A stretch of DNA of 64,000 nt from Streptomyces olivaceoviridis (GTDB taxonomy: Bacteria > Actinomycetota > Actinomycetes > Streptomycetales > Streptomycetaceae): contig NZ_BMUI01000011.1 of the NCBI RefSeq assembly GCF_014650115.1, forward strand, positions 1 through 64,000, given 5' to 3'. A program made the translations under genes and the position numbers. The notes under the pieces are model-generated. The model did not search any database and was not told the origin of the DNA. It saw only the letters and a list, made by a program, of their open reading frames with translations. This document shows positions 49,168 through 57,867 of the stretch, piece after piece (positions within the stretch are counted from its first letter, which is position 1; every line of letters begins with the position of its first letter).

Positions 49168-49671
49168 ATGGAAACGGGGAGTCCCGAAGGGACCGGAGCG
49201 CCGGCGGACCGGCCGGTGTGGCGCGCGCTGGGGCCCGGGCTGCTGCGGGTGCGCCGACTGCTGCTGGTGGTGTGGACGACGGTGCTCGCGCTCGCCGCGG
49301 GGCTCCTGCCGGGCCTTCTCGTGGGGCCCGCGTGGGCGGTCTGGGCGCTGCTGCCGCCGGCGTGCGCCGTCTGGTGCTGGTGGCTGCTGGAGCGCAACTG
49401 GCGCTCGTGGCGGTACGCCGAGCGCGCCGACGACCTGCTGATCAGCCGGGGTGTCCTGTGGCGTGAGGAGACGGTGGTGCCGTACGGGCGGATGCACCTG
49501 GTGGAGGTGACCTCCGGGCCGTTGGAGCGGCGCTTCGGGCTGGCCACCGTGCAGCTGCACACGGCCGCCGCCGCGACCGACGCGACCATCCCCGGCCTCG
49601 ACCCGGCCGAGGCGGAGCGCCTGCGCGACCGGCTGACCGAGCTGGGCGAGGCACGATCGGCGGGCCTGTGA
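49168..49671 (+). CDS. PH-domain membrane protein (YdbS-like)
   Basis: A 167-residue protein with two adjacent membrane helices (about 28-66) followed by a bacterial PH (bPH2/DUF304) domain: DDLLISRGVLWREETVVPYG and RRFGLATVQLHTAAAA. Overlaps the next gene by 4 bp (GTGA). Pairs of this sort in Firmicutes (YdbS/YdbT) counter certain bacteriocins (known); role here is unknown. Confidence 0.88.
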   Translation: METGSPEGTGAPADRPVWRALGPGLLRVRRLLLVVWTTVLALAAGLLPGLLVGPAWAVWALLPPACAVWCWWLLERNWRSWRYAERADDLLISRGVLWREETVVPYGRMHLVEVTSGPLERRFGLATVQLHTAAAATDATIPGLDPAEAERLRDRLTELGEARSAGL

Positions 49672-51047
49672 CCGCCCCCGACGGCACCGACGGCATACCC
49701 GGCGACGGCATACCGGCCGGTGGCACACCGCACGACGGCACACCGCAGCACCCGCCCGTCACCGAGCGCCGGCTGCACCCGGTCACGCCCTTCCGCCGGG
49801 CGTGGGCGCCGCTCGCGGTGCTGGCCGGCTGGGCCGCGCACGACCCGAACGGCGCCCAGGAACAGCTCAACCGGCTGACCGGCACCGTGCTCCTGCTGGG
49901 GCTCGCGGTACTGGTGCCGGCGGCCGGCCTCTACGGCTTCCTGTCCTGGTGGTTCACGCACTACGCGGTCACCGACACCGAACTGCGCATACGCACCGGG
50001 CTGCTGTTCCGGCGCACCGCGCACATCCGGCTGGAGCGCGTCCAGGCCGTGGACGTCTCGCGTCCGCTCCTCGCGCGCGTGGCGGGCGTGGCGAAACTGC
50101 GGATCGACGTCGTCGGCGCCGAGAGAAAGGACGAGCTGGCCTTCCTGGGCGAGCGGGAGGCACGCGCCCTGCGCGCGGAACTGCTCGCGCGCGCGGCGGG
50201 TTTCGCGCCCGAGACGGCGCGCGAGGTCGGAGAGGCACCGGCGCGTGTACTGCTGCGCGTGCCCCCGCGCGAGCTGGCACGCTCCCTGGTGCTGACGGGC
50301 GCCACCTGGGGCTCGCTGTGCGCCGCCCTGGTGGTCCCGACCGTGCTGTGGCTCATCACCCACAGCCTGTGGACGGTCGTCGGGACCGCCCTGCCCCTGG
50401 TCGGCGCGGCCGGTGCGAGGAGCGTGGGCCGGTTCGTCGCGGAGTTCGACTGGACGATCGGCGAGTCCCCGGACGGGCTCCGCATCGACCACGGGCTGCT
50501 CGACCGTACGCACGAGACGGTGCCGCCCGGCCGGGTGCAGACGGTGCGGATCGTGGAGCCGCTGCTGTGGCGGTGGGCGGGCTGGGTGCGGGTGGAACTG
50601 GACGTGGCCGGATCCGCCAACTCCGTGCTGATCCCGGTCGCCCCGCGCGCGGTCGCCGAAACCGTCGTCGCGCGCGTGCTGCCCGGCGTGACCGTGCCCC
50701 GGGAGCTGTCGCGGGTGCCGCGCCGCGCGCGGTGGTGCGTGCCGTTGTGGTGGCGCGGGCACGGGCTGGCGGTCACCGGCGCGGTGTTCGCCGCCCGCAG
50801 CGGCCTGATGTGCCGTCGGCTTTCGCTCGTTCCGCACGCCAAGGTGCAGAGCGTACGGCTCACCCAGGGGCCCTGGGAGCGGCTCTGGGGCCTCGCCGAC
50901 GTCCATGTGGACACCGGCGCCAACAAGACCGTGACGGCCCGGCTGCGCGGCGCCGAGGAGGCCGCTCGGCTCCTGGACGAGCAGGCGGACAGGTCCCGCA
51001 CGGGCCGCCGGGACGCCCTCCCGGACCGCTGGATGACCACCGGCTGA
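49668..51047 (+). CDS. PH-domain membrane protein (YdbT-like)
   Basis: A 459-residue partner of the preceding protein, with at least four membrane helices and two or three bPH2 domains: TDTELRIRTGLLFRRTAHIR, DGLRIDHGLLDRTHETVPPG and VTGAVFAARSGLMCRRLSLV. Start GTG 49668 is translationally coupled to the YdbS-like gene. The pair probably forms one membrane complex. Function unknown; envelope homeostasis is a guess from nearby genes. Confidence 0.88.
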   Translation: MTAPDGTDGIPGDGIPAGGTPHDGTPQHPPVTERRLHPVTPFRRAWAPLAVLAGWAAHDPNGAQEQLNRLTGTVLLLGLAVLVPAAGLYGFLSWWFTHYAVTDTELRIRTGLLFRRTAHIRLERVQAVDVSRPLLARVAGVAKLRIDVVGAERKDELAFLGEREARALRAELLARAAGFAPETAREVGEAPARVLLRVPPRELARSLVLTGATWGSLCAALVVPTVLWLITHSLWTVVGTALPLVGAAGARSVGRFVAEFDWTIGESPDGLRIDHGLLDRTHETVPPGRVQTVRIVEPLLWRWAGWVRVELDVAGSANSVLIPVAPRAVAETVVARVLPGVTVPRELSRVPRRARWCVPLWWRGHGLAVTGAVFAARSGLMCRRLSLVPHAKVQSVRLTQGPWERLWGLADVHVDTGANKTVTARLRGAEEAARLLDEQADRSRTGRRDALPDRWMTTG

Positions 51048-51083
51048 CCGGCGCGGCCTCGACGCCCCACCGCACCGACGCCT

Positions 51084-51118
51084 CGGGCCCGGCTCCCCTC
51101 GCGGGAAGGCCGGGCCCG
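51084..51118. terminator. Bidirectional terminator after the PH-domain genes
   Basis: A perfect 10-bp stem CGGGCCCGGC (51084-51093) with GCCGGGCCCG (51109-51118) between convergent gene ends; the loop has a further internal TCCC/GGGA pairing. Confidence 0.75.
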
Positions 51119-51146
51119 GTGCTCGGTCCGTACGGCTGACGTCGGC

Positions 51147-52424
51147 TCAGGAGGCCGCGCTGCGCAGACCCTGGATGTCGATCTGCTCGGTCTCGTCGTG
51201 CGCGGTCAGGTCGATGACCTGGCCGATCCCCCGGGACCGCGCGTCGGCGGCCTTGAACCCGGCCTCGGACTCGGCCTTGTGCACGGCGAGCGCCTCGGGG
51301 CCGACGACGTCGGCGAGGTCCTCGTTCTGCACGGAGTCCAGCGTGGTCTTCGGCGCGCCCTTCTGGGTGCCGAAGAAGTCGAAACCGCCCTCGACCACCG
51401 GGCGCCGCACGGGCGCCGCCGGTACGACGGCCACCGCGGTCGGCACGGTGAAGTGCCCGGCGGGAGGCCGGCCCACGGACGCGGCTTCGGTGGCCGGCGC
51501 GGGGTCGGCGCCCTCCGTCACGCCGTCCGCCGCGGGTTCTCCTTTGGCGACGGCGGCCTCGACGGCGGCCTCCTCGGGAGCCGGGTGGGCCTCCGGCCCG
51601 GACGTCTGCGACGCGACGGCGACGGACTCGGCGGAATCGGCCGCCTCAGCAGCGTCAGCGGACTCGGTGGCGCCGGCGGGCTCGGCGGACGCAAGCCGCG
51701 CGGCCCGGAACTCCGCCGCCTCGGGCTCGTCCCCCTGGACGTCGGCGTCGGCGTCGGCCTCGACCCCGCCCTCCCCCTGGTCCGGACCCTGCCGGTCGAA
51801 CCGCGCCAGGGCCGTCAGCGCCCGCCGGTACAGCTGGGCGCCCCCGGGTGAGAACGCCGCCGGCCGCTCCTCGGTGCCGGGCACCTCCGGACGCGCGGCG
51901 GCCGCGGGTTCGGCGCTGCGCGCCGGCGGCAGAGCGCGCGCCGAAGACACGGGCTCCGGCTCGGGCACCGCCGCTTCGATCTCCAGCAGCCGCCGTCCCT
52001 CCAGGGCGCTGGCGCGCTCGGTCTCCGCCGTGGCGTACCGGCGCAGCAGGGCCGCGTGCTCGTTGCGCAGGCCCGCGAGCTCCGCCCGCTTGGCGCGCAG
52101 CCGCTGCTCCAGCTTCGCGCGCAGTTCGCGGGACTCCTCCAGGTCGGTCTCCAGTTCGGCGACCCGTTCCTCGTGCCGCCATTCGTCGCCCGCACGCGCG
52201 CGTGTGAGTTCGGCGACCTGCTTGCCCGCCTGCGCGTCCCAGCGGCGCATCACGACCGCGCCGACGACCGCCGTCGCGGCGGCCGCCGCGGCCAGCGCGC
52301 GCAACACGGTGGCCTCGGAGAACACCCACGGACCCAGCGCGCAGGCGACGGAGACGCCGGCGATCGCCGACAGGGGCAACAGCCGGTGCAGAGGCGGGGA
52401 ATGGCGGTGGCGTCCACGTGGCAT
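51147..52424 (-). CDS. Membrane-anchored coiled-coil protein
   Basis: A 425-residue protein with two N-terminal membrane helices (about 15-56: LSAIAGVSVACALGPWVF, ALAAAAAATAVVGAVVM), then a heptad-rich coiled coil (about 70-150: ERVAELETDLEESRELRAKL, LRAKRAELAGLRNEHAALL) and a long acidic, Ala/Glu/Pro-rich region. The C-terminal 80 residues (VEGGFDFFGTQKGAPKTTLD, then DLADVVGPEALAVHKAESE) look conserved. No enzyme motif. A scaffold role at the membrane is possible. ATG 52424 is chosen; the frame to 52544 reads non-conserved sequence. Confidence 0.75.
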   Translation of the reverse strand: MPRGRHRHSPPLHRLLPLSAIAGVSVACALGPWVFSEATVLRALAAAAAATAVVGAVVMRRWDAQAGKQVAELTRARAGDEWRHEERVAELETDLEESRELRAKLEQRLRAKRAELAGLRNEHAALLRRYATAETERASALEGRRLLEIEAAVPEPEPVSSARALPPARSAEPAAAARPEVPGTEERPAAFSPGGAQLYRRALTALARFDRQGPDQGEGGVEADADADVQGDEPEAAEFRAARLASAEPAGATESADAAEAADSAESVAVASQTSGPEAHPAPEEAAVEAAVAKGEPAADGVTEGADPAPATEAASVGRPPAGHFTVPTAVAVVPAAPVRRPVVEGGFDFFGTQKGAPKTTLDSVQNEDLADVVGPEALAVHKAESEAGFKAADARSRGIGQVIDLTAHDETEQIDIQGLRSAAS

Positions 52425-52521
52425 GGCCAGAAACTTACCGCGCGTAGGGGAATCGTGGGCCCCCGCCCCGTAAAAACACGGCCACACCGTGGGCTTCACG
52501 GGGCGTCGGGGCCGAAACGGC

Positions 52522-53649
52522 TCAGCGGTCGGTGAGCCGCCCACTGAGCCACTGGAGCGTCGGCGGGATCTCGCGCCGCCAGGTGTTGAAGTTGTGCCCG
52601 CCGCTGCCGAGGATGATCGACGAGACCCGGGTCAGATTCGTGGCCTGGACCCGCTGGATGAACTTCAGCGTGGCCTTGTAGTTCTGCTCGCCGACCTTGC
52701 TGCTGGTGACGAGCAGTGAGGTGTCCGGCGCGTCCTCGTGCTCCAGCAGCCAGAACAGGTCGGCACGGTTGCGCAGCTTCTCGTCGCCGTGGAAGAGGTC
52801 ACCGGTGGTCGGGTCGATCGGCGCCTTGTAGTACGGCGAGAGGCCCGCGCCGGCCGCGTACACGTTCGGGTGGTGCATGGCGAGCTTGAGGGCGCAGTAG
52901 CCGCCCGTGGAGTCGCCGACGAGGCCCCAACTGCCCGGCCGCTTGCCGGCCCGGTAGTGCCCGAGGACGGCCTCCGGCAGATCCTTGGCGAAGAACGTCT
53001 CGGCTTGCGGCCCGCCCGGCACGTCGACGCACTCGGTGTCCCGCGGCGGTGCCACGGTCGGCCGCAGCATCACCAGGATCATCGGCTGCACCCGCCCGTC
53101 CTTGGCCAGCCGCTGCGCAGTGCTCGGGTAGTCCAGCTTCTCCACCAGCGCCCGCGCGGTGCCCGGGTAGCCGGTCAGCACGACCGCCACCGGGAACGTG
53201 CGCGTGCGGTACTGCGGCTGGAAGTACTCCGGCGGCAGGTACACGTACGCCGGTGTGGCGATGCGGGTCGTACGGCCCACGATGTCGACCTTCTGTATCT
53301 GCCCGCCGGTCTCCGGCCGCGCGGCCTTCACGCCCGGCACGTCGGAGGTGGAGACCACCTGGAGCGGGCCGCCGGTGCTGCCGTTGGCCGAGTGGTCGAC
53401 CACGATCCCCTGGTCGGTCTCCTGGCCGAACAGGTCCGCCCAGCTCGCGTAGAAGCCGAAGGCCTGGTTGGCGGCGAGCCCGACGCAGGCGAAGAGGGCC
53501 ATCTGGGTGAACAGCAGTAGACCGACCCGCCCGCTGACGGCCCGCCAGCTCGAACGGGCCAGGCGCGGCCACAGCCATACCGTGCCGATGAACAGCACGA
53601 CGGCGATCAGAATCGCCAGCACCAGCACTTTGTTGCTCGTGAGACCCAT
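52522..53649 (-). CDS. Membrane-anchored esterase (esterase D / antigen 85 family)
   Basis: A 375-residue alpha/beta hydrolase. Two N-terminal membrane helices (about 8-27 and 44-62) anchor an outer domain. Nucleophile Ser247 in GLVGDSTGGYCALK, catalytic His near 355 in GSGGHNFNTW; the Asp/Glu is likely in LLEHEDAPDTSLL. It belongs to the esterase D/antigen 85-like group; Streptomyces lack mycolic acids, so mycolyl transfer is unlikely and the substrate is unknown. Divergent from the lysyltransferase-like gene, 227 bp from its start. Confidence 0.87.
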   Translation of the reverse strand: MGLTSNKVLVLAILIAVVLFIGTVWLWPRLARSSWRAVSGRVGLLLFTQMALFACVGLAANQAFGFYASWADLFGQETDQGIVVDHSANGSTGGPLQVVSTSDVPGVKAARPETGGQIQKVDIVGRTTRIATPAYVYLPPEYFQPQYRTRTFPVAVVLTGYPGTARALVEKLDYPSTAQRLAKDGRVQPMILVMLRPTVAPPRDTECVDVPGGPQAETFFAKDLPEAVLGHYRAGKRPGSWGLVGDSTGGYCALKLAMHHPNVYAAGAGLSPYYKAPIDPTTGDLFHGDEKLRNRADLFWLLEHEDAPDTSLLVTSSKVGEQNYKATLKFIQRVQATNLTRVSSIILGSGGHNFNTWRREIPPTLQWLSGRLTDR

Positions 53650-53754
53650 GGGCTGTTACCTGCCTGTGCTTTCCGCCCGTGTCGTGCCCGCGCGAGATTG
53701 CGAGGGCTTGCCCGGGGCTTTCCTTGGCCTTTGACCCGACTTTCCGGTGGGGAG

Positions 53755-53783
53755 TGAACCTCTCTCCCCGCGACACCGTCCTA
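53755..53783 (+). promoter_or_regulatory. Sigma-E-type promoter of the lysyltransferase-like gene
   Basis: TGAACC (53755-53760), a 16-base spacer and CGTCCTA (53777-53783) match the S. coelicolor SigE pattern of a GAAC -35 and CGTC(T/A) -10. Predicted transcription start is near 53790, about 90 bp before the chosen start codon. sigE itself lies in this window at 21692. Confidence 0.65.
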
Positions 53784-53876
53784 GAGGGCGCAATGTCGCC
53801 GGATGCCCGATCGGGCCCGGGTTCAAGGTCTCTCGCAGAACTACGGGATGCGATGTCTGTCAGGATAGATGGGGAA

Positions 53877-55691
53877 ATGTCGGGCGAGGTTCCGGGCCGA
53901 TCAAGCCGGGCGCGGCGCATACTGCGCGGCCCGCGCCCCGAGGCCGTCCCCGCCGTGGTCGGCAGGGCCGCCGCGCTCGTGGGCGTCCTGGACATCGCCG
54001 CGGGTGTGTTCCCGCGCTTCCGTCACAGCCGCATGCACGCCATAGCGGAGGTGCTGCCGGGCTCCTTCGGGCCGTTCGCGGCGGCGCTCTCACTCAGCGC
54101 GGGCGTGCTGTTGCTGCTGCTCGCGCACGGGCTCAAACGGCGCAAGCGCCGGGCCTGGCGCGCGGCGGTCGCGCTGCTCCCGGCGGGTGCGGTGGCGCAG
54201 TTCGCCTACCGTCACTCGGTCGTGGGCATGCTGATCTCGGTCGCGCTGCTGGTGCCGCTGCTGCGCCACCGCGACCAGTTCGCGGCCCTGCCCGATCCGC
54301 GCAGCAGGTGGCGCGCGCTCGCCAACTTCGTGCTCATGAGCGCCGGTTCCCTCGCCCTCGGCCTCGTCATCGTCAGCGTCCACCCGCACCGGACGATCGG
54401 CGACCCGAGCCTGGCCGACCGGCTGACGCACGTCATCTACGGCCTGGCCGGCTTCGAGGGCCCGGTCGACTACCAGGGCAACACCTCCTGGACGGTCGCC
54501 TTCTCCCTCGGCGCCCTCGGCTGGATCACCGCCGTCACCACGATCTACCTGGCCTTCCGGCCGGAGCACCCCGCCGCCCGCCTCACCGAGGACGACGAGG
54601 TCAAGCTGCGCGCGCTGCTGGAGAAGCACGGCCGGCGCGACTCGCTCGGCCACTTCGCGCTGCGCCGCGACAAGGCCGTGGTGTTCTCGCCGAGCGGCAA
54701 GGCCGCGGTCACCTACCGGGTCGTGTCCGGCGTGATGCTCGCCAGCGGCGACCCCATCGGCGACGTCGAGGCCTGGCCGGGCGCCATCGAGCGCTTCATG
54801 GACGAGGCCAGGGCCCACTCCTGGACGCCCGCGGTCATGGGCTGCTCGGAGACCGGTGGCGAGGTGTGGACCCGTGAGACCGGCCTGGACGCCCTGGAAC
54901 TGGGCGACGAGGCGGTGGTGGACGTGGCGGATTTCTCGCTCGCCGGACGCGCGATGCGCAACGTGCGACAGATGGTCAAGCGCATCGAGCGGGCCGGCTA
55001 CGAAACCCGGGTACGGCGCATCCGTGACGTCGGCGAGGCCGAGTTGGAGCGGATCCGCCGGGCGGCGGAGGACTGGCGCGGCACGGACACCGAGCGCGGC
55101 TTCTCCATGGCGCTCGGCCGCATCGGCGACCCGGCCGACGGCGACTGCCTGATCGCCACCGCCCACAAGCAGGATGACGCGCAGGGTGAGTACGGCGACC
55201 TGAAGGCGATCCTCCACTTCGTCCCGTGGGGCGAGGACGGCGTGTCGCTGGACCTGATGCGCCGCGACCGCAGCGCCGACCCGGGCATGAACGAACTGCT
55301 GATCGTCGCCGCCCTGCAAGCCGCCCCGAGGCTGGGCATCACCCGGGTCTCGCTGAACTTCGCGATGTTCCGCTCCGCCCTCGCACGCGGCGAGAAGATC
55401 GGCGCCGGCCCGGTGCTGCGCGCCTGGCGCGGACTGTTGGTGTTCCTCTCGCGCTGGTTCCAGATCGAGTCGCTGTACAAGTTCAACGCCAAGTTCCAGC
55501 CGCGCTGGGAACCGCGGTTCGTGGTCTACCGGGCCTCCGCCGACCTGCCCCGCATCGGCTTCGCCGCCATGCAGGCGGAGGGCTTCGTCAACCTCGCCGT
55601 GCCGCTGCCGCGCTTCCTGCGCCGGCGCCGGTCGACGGCCCAGCGCGCGTGCGCGCACGCGGTGACCGAACGGGACGTCCGGGCGGCCTGA
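53877..55691 (+). CDS. MprF-like phosphatidylglycerol lysyltransferase (DUF2156)
   Basis: About 604 residues from ATG 53877. The N-terminal half has six or seven membrane helices; the C-terminal half (about 240-590) is the cytosolic DUF2156 aminoacyltransferase: KAAVTYRVVSGVMLASGDPI, RNVRQMVKRIERAGYETRVR, RDRSADPGMNELLIVAALQ, FQPRWEPRFVVY. Such enzymes load Lys or another amino acid on phosphatidylglycerol from tRNA, lowering surface charge and protecting against cationic peptides. Start uncertain: ATG 53853 and 53793 are in frame but the added codons are atypical (AGG ATA GAT). From memory this gene is a SigE-dependent one in S. coelicolor. Confidence 0.85.
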   Translation: MSGEVPGRSSRARRILRGPRPEAVPAVVGRAAALVGVLDIAAGVFPRFRHSRMHAIAEVLPGSFGPFAAALSLSAGVLLLLLAHGLKRRKRRAWRAAVALLPAGAVAQFAYRHSVVGMLISVALLVPLLRHRDQFAALPDPRSRWRALANFVLMSAGSLALGLVIVSVHPHRTIGDPSLADRLTHVIYGLAGFEGPVDYQGNTSWTVAFSLGALGWITAVTTIYLAFRPEHPAARLTEDDEVKLRALLEKHGRRDSLGHFALRRDKAVVFSPSGKAAVTYRVVSGVMLASGDPIGDVEAWPGAIERFMDEARAHSWTPAVMGCSETGGEVWTRETGLDALELGDEAVVDVADFSLAGRAMRNVRQMVKRIERAGYETRVRRIRDVGEAELERIRRAAEDWRGTDTERGFSMALGRIGDPADGDCLIATAHKQDDAQGEYGDLKAILHFVPWGEDGVSLDLMRRDRSADPGMNELLIVAALQAAPRLGITRVSLNFAMFRSALARGEKIGAGPVLRAWRGLLVFLSRWFQIESLYKFNAKFQPRWEPRFVVYRASADLPRIGFAAMQAEGFVNLAVPLPRFLRRRRSTAQRACAHAVTERDVRAA

Positions 55692-55773
55692 GCCGCCCAC
55701 CTGCCTCCCGAGCCCCGACACGCCGAACGGTACGGCCCCGGGACCGGCCCGGGAGGACGCCGCATCCCCTCCG

Positions 55774-55796
55774 GCCCCGGGGCCTGCGCCCGGGGC
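55774..55796 (+). terminator. Possible terminator after the lysyltransferase-like gene
   Basis: GCCCCGGG (55774-55781) and CCCGGGGC (55789-55796) form an 8-bp stem in the 145-bp gap before folP. Confidence 0.45.
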
Positions 55797-55836
55797 GCAG
55801 CGCGTTCCGGCATGGGCTGGGGCCTACGCTGAACGT

Positions 55837-56751
55837 ATGAACAACCTCAGCGGGCGCGGCCGAGTCGCCGGCCTTCCGGCATGGGACCGGTGCGCGGTCA
55901 TGGGGGTCGTGAACGTGACCCCCGACTCCTTCTCCGACGGCGGCCGCTGGTTCGACACGACCGCCGCCGTCAAGCACGGCCTGGATCTGGTCGCCGAGGG
56001 CGCGGATCTGGTCGACGTCGGCGGCGAGTCCACCCGGCCCGGTGCCCCGCGCGTGGACGAGGCGGAGGAGTTGCGACGGGTCATCCCCGTGGTGCGGGGC
56101 CTCGCCTCCGAGGGCGTCGTCGTCTCCGTCGACACCATGCGCGCCTCCGTCGCCGCACAGGCCCTCGCGGCAGGCGCCGCCCTCGTCAACGACGTCAGCG
56201 GCGGCCTCGCCGATCCCGCGATGGTCCCGGTGGTCGCCGACGCGGGCGCCCCCTTCGTCGTCATGCACTGGCGCGGCTTCCTCCAGGGCGGCAACGTCAA
56301 GGGCGTCTACGAGGACGTCGTCGGGGAAGTCGTGGACGAACTGCACGCGCGCGTGGAGGCCGTTCTGGCGGGCGGTATCGCCCCGGACCGCATCGTCGTC
56401 GACCCGGGCCTCGGCTTCTCCAAGGAGGCCGAGCACGACCTCGCCCTCCTCGCCCGCCTCGACCGGCTGGCCTCCCTCGGGCACCCGCTGCTGGTCGCCG
56501 CCTCCCGCAAGCGGTTCCTCGGCCGGGTCCTCGCCGGGCCGCAGGGGGCGCCCCCGCCGGCCCGGGAGCGCGACGCGGCCACGGCAGCCGTCTCCGCGCT
56601 CGCCGCGCACGCCGGCGCGTGGGCGGTGCGCGTGCACGAGGTGCGCGCCACGGCGGACGCGGTCCGGGTCGCCCGGGCCGTGGAGGAGGCGCGCGGCGCG
56701 GCGAGCGCGCCCGGCACCGGCGGCGAGCACGGGGCGGAAGGAGAGCGGTGA
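55837..56751 (+). CDS. folP: Dihydropteroate synthase
   Basis: Condenses 7,8-dihydropterin diphosphate with p-aminobenzoate in folate synthesis; target of sulfonamides. 304 residues. TIM-barrel signatures MGVVNVTPDSFSDGG, DLVDVGGESTRPGA, LVNDVSGGLAD, IVVDPGLGFSK and LVAASRKRFLG are all present. First gene of a run with an NTF2-like protein, folB, folK and DUF3180. Gly/Ala-rich tail of about 25 residues. ATG 55837 matches the family start. Confidence 0.96.
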   Translation: MNNLSGRGRVAGLPAWDRCAVMGVVNVTPDSFSDGGRWFDTTAAVKHGLDLVAEGADLVDVGGESTRPGAPRVDEAEELRRVIPVVRGLASEGVVVSVDTMRASVAAQALAAGAALVNDVSGGLADPAMVPVVADAGAPFVVMHWRGFLQGGNVKGVYEDVVGEVVDELHARVEAVLAGGIAPDRIVVDPGLGFSKEAEHDLALLARLDRLASLGHPLLVAASRKRFLGRVLAGPQGAPPPARERDAATAAVSALAAHAGAWAVRVHEVRATADAVRVARAVEEARGAASAPGTGGEHGAEGER

Positions 56752-57278
56752 GCGCCCCCCACACCGATGTCGAGCAGGTGGAGGCCGCCAACACCGCCTT
56801 CTACGAGGCACTCGAACGCGGCGACTTCGAGGAGGTCTCCTCCCTCTGGCTGACCCCCGCCGACCTGGGCGTGGACGAGACGTACCACGACCCCGCGGAC
56901 AGCGGGGTCATCTCCTGCGTCCACCCCGGCTGGCCGGTGCTCACCGGCCGCGGCGAGGTCCTCAGGTCGTACGCGCTGATCATGGCCAACACCGACTACA
57001 TCCAGTTCTTCCTCACCGATGTGCATGTCTCCGTCACCGGCGACACCGCGCTCGTGACCTGCACGGAGAACATCCTCAGCGGCGGCCCCGCCCCCGAGGA
57101 GGGCGCGGAGCTCGGCCCGCTGGTCGGCCAGCTCGTCGTCGCCACGAACGTGTTCCGGCGCACTCCCTCCGGCTGGAAGCTCTGGTCGCACCACGCCTCC
57201 CCCGTGCTGGCCGAGACCGACGAGGACGACGACAACCAGGTGAACGGCGTGAACCCGGACGACGAACCCCTGGCCTGA
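56748..57278 (+). CDS. NTF2/SnoaL-like fold protein
   Basis: A 176-residue protein of the NTF2-like superfamily: QVEAANTAFYEALERGDFEE, then GRGEVLRSYALIMANTD, and FRRTPSGWKLWSHHASPVL. The cone-shaped fold serves many roles (isomerases, hydrolases, calcium/CaM-kinase association-type domains). It starts with GTG 56748 overlapping the folP stop (GTGA), so it is made with FolP. Its steady company with folP in Streptomyces suggests a folate-linked but undefined job. C terminus is acidic (ETDEDDD). Confidence 0.85.
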   Translation: MSAPHTDVEQVEAANTAFYEALERGDFEEVSSLWLTPADLGVDETYHDPADSGVISCVHPGWPVLTGRGEVLRSYALIMANTDYIQFFLTDVHVSVTGDTALVTCTENILSGGPAPEEGAELGPLVGQLVVATNVFRRTPSGWKLWSHHASPVLAETDEDDDNQVNGVNPDDEPLA

Positions 57279-57507
57279 CCCGAAGAAGTGGTTGGAATCA
57301 CCTACCTCGGGGTAGGAGCGGCTACCAGCCCATGACAGGGCCGGGTTCCCATGGGGAAACGGCCGGTGAACCCTGCGGACACCGGCCCGTGCCCACGCCC
57401 CCGCGGCCCGGCTTTGTCAGTGCCCGCAGGTAGATTCGTCTGAGGCCGGTGTGCCGCCCGCACGCGGCACGGGCCGGTCGTTCCCGACGATTGCAGGAGT
57501 GATTCGC

Positions 57508-57867
57508 GTGGATCGTGTCGCGCTGCGCGGCCTCAAGGCCCGCGGGCACCACGGTGTGTTCCCCAAGGAGCGCGAGGAGGGCCAGACCTTCATCGTGGAC
57601 CTGGTCCTCGGCCTGGACACCCGGCCGGCCGCGGCCGACGACGACCTGACGAAGACCGTGCACTACGGCATCGTGGCCGAGGAGGTCGTGGCCGTGGTCG
57701 AGGGCGAGCCGGTGAACCTCATCGAGACCCTCGCCGAGCGGATCGCCCGGACCTGCCTGAAGCACGAAGGGGTCGAGCAGGTCGAGGTCTGCGTCCACAA
57801 GCCGGACGCCCCGATCACCGTCCCCTTCGACGACGTGACCGTCACCATCACCCGGAGCCGAGTATGA
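57508..57867 (+). CDS. folB: Dihydroneopterin aldolase
   Basis: Cleaves 7,8-dihydroneopterin to 6-hydroxymethyl-7,8-dihydropterin; 119 residues, standard size. Motifs: ALRGLKARGHHGVFPKEREE with the catalytic Glu, TVHYGIVAEEVV, NLIETLAERIA and the Lys of VHKPDAPI. GTG 57508 has AGGAG 8 bases upstream; GTG 57499 directly abuts that site and is rejected. Overlaps folK by 4 bp. Confidence 0.94.
   Translation: MDRVALRGLKARGHHGVFPKEREEGQTFIVDLVLGLDTRPAAADDDLTKTVHYGIVAEEVVAVVEGEPVNLIETLAERIARTCLKHEGVEQVEVCVHKPDAPITVPFDDVTVTITRSRV

Noticed and set aside
57300..57325. CCTACC/GGTAGG hairpin after the NTF2-like gene as a terminator
   Set aside because: Stem of 6 bp with a 3-base loop and no tail; too weak to call, and folB may be co-transcribed.
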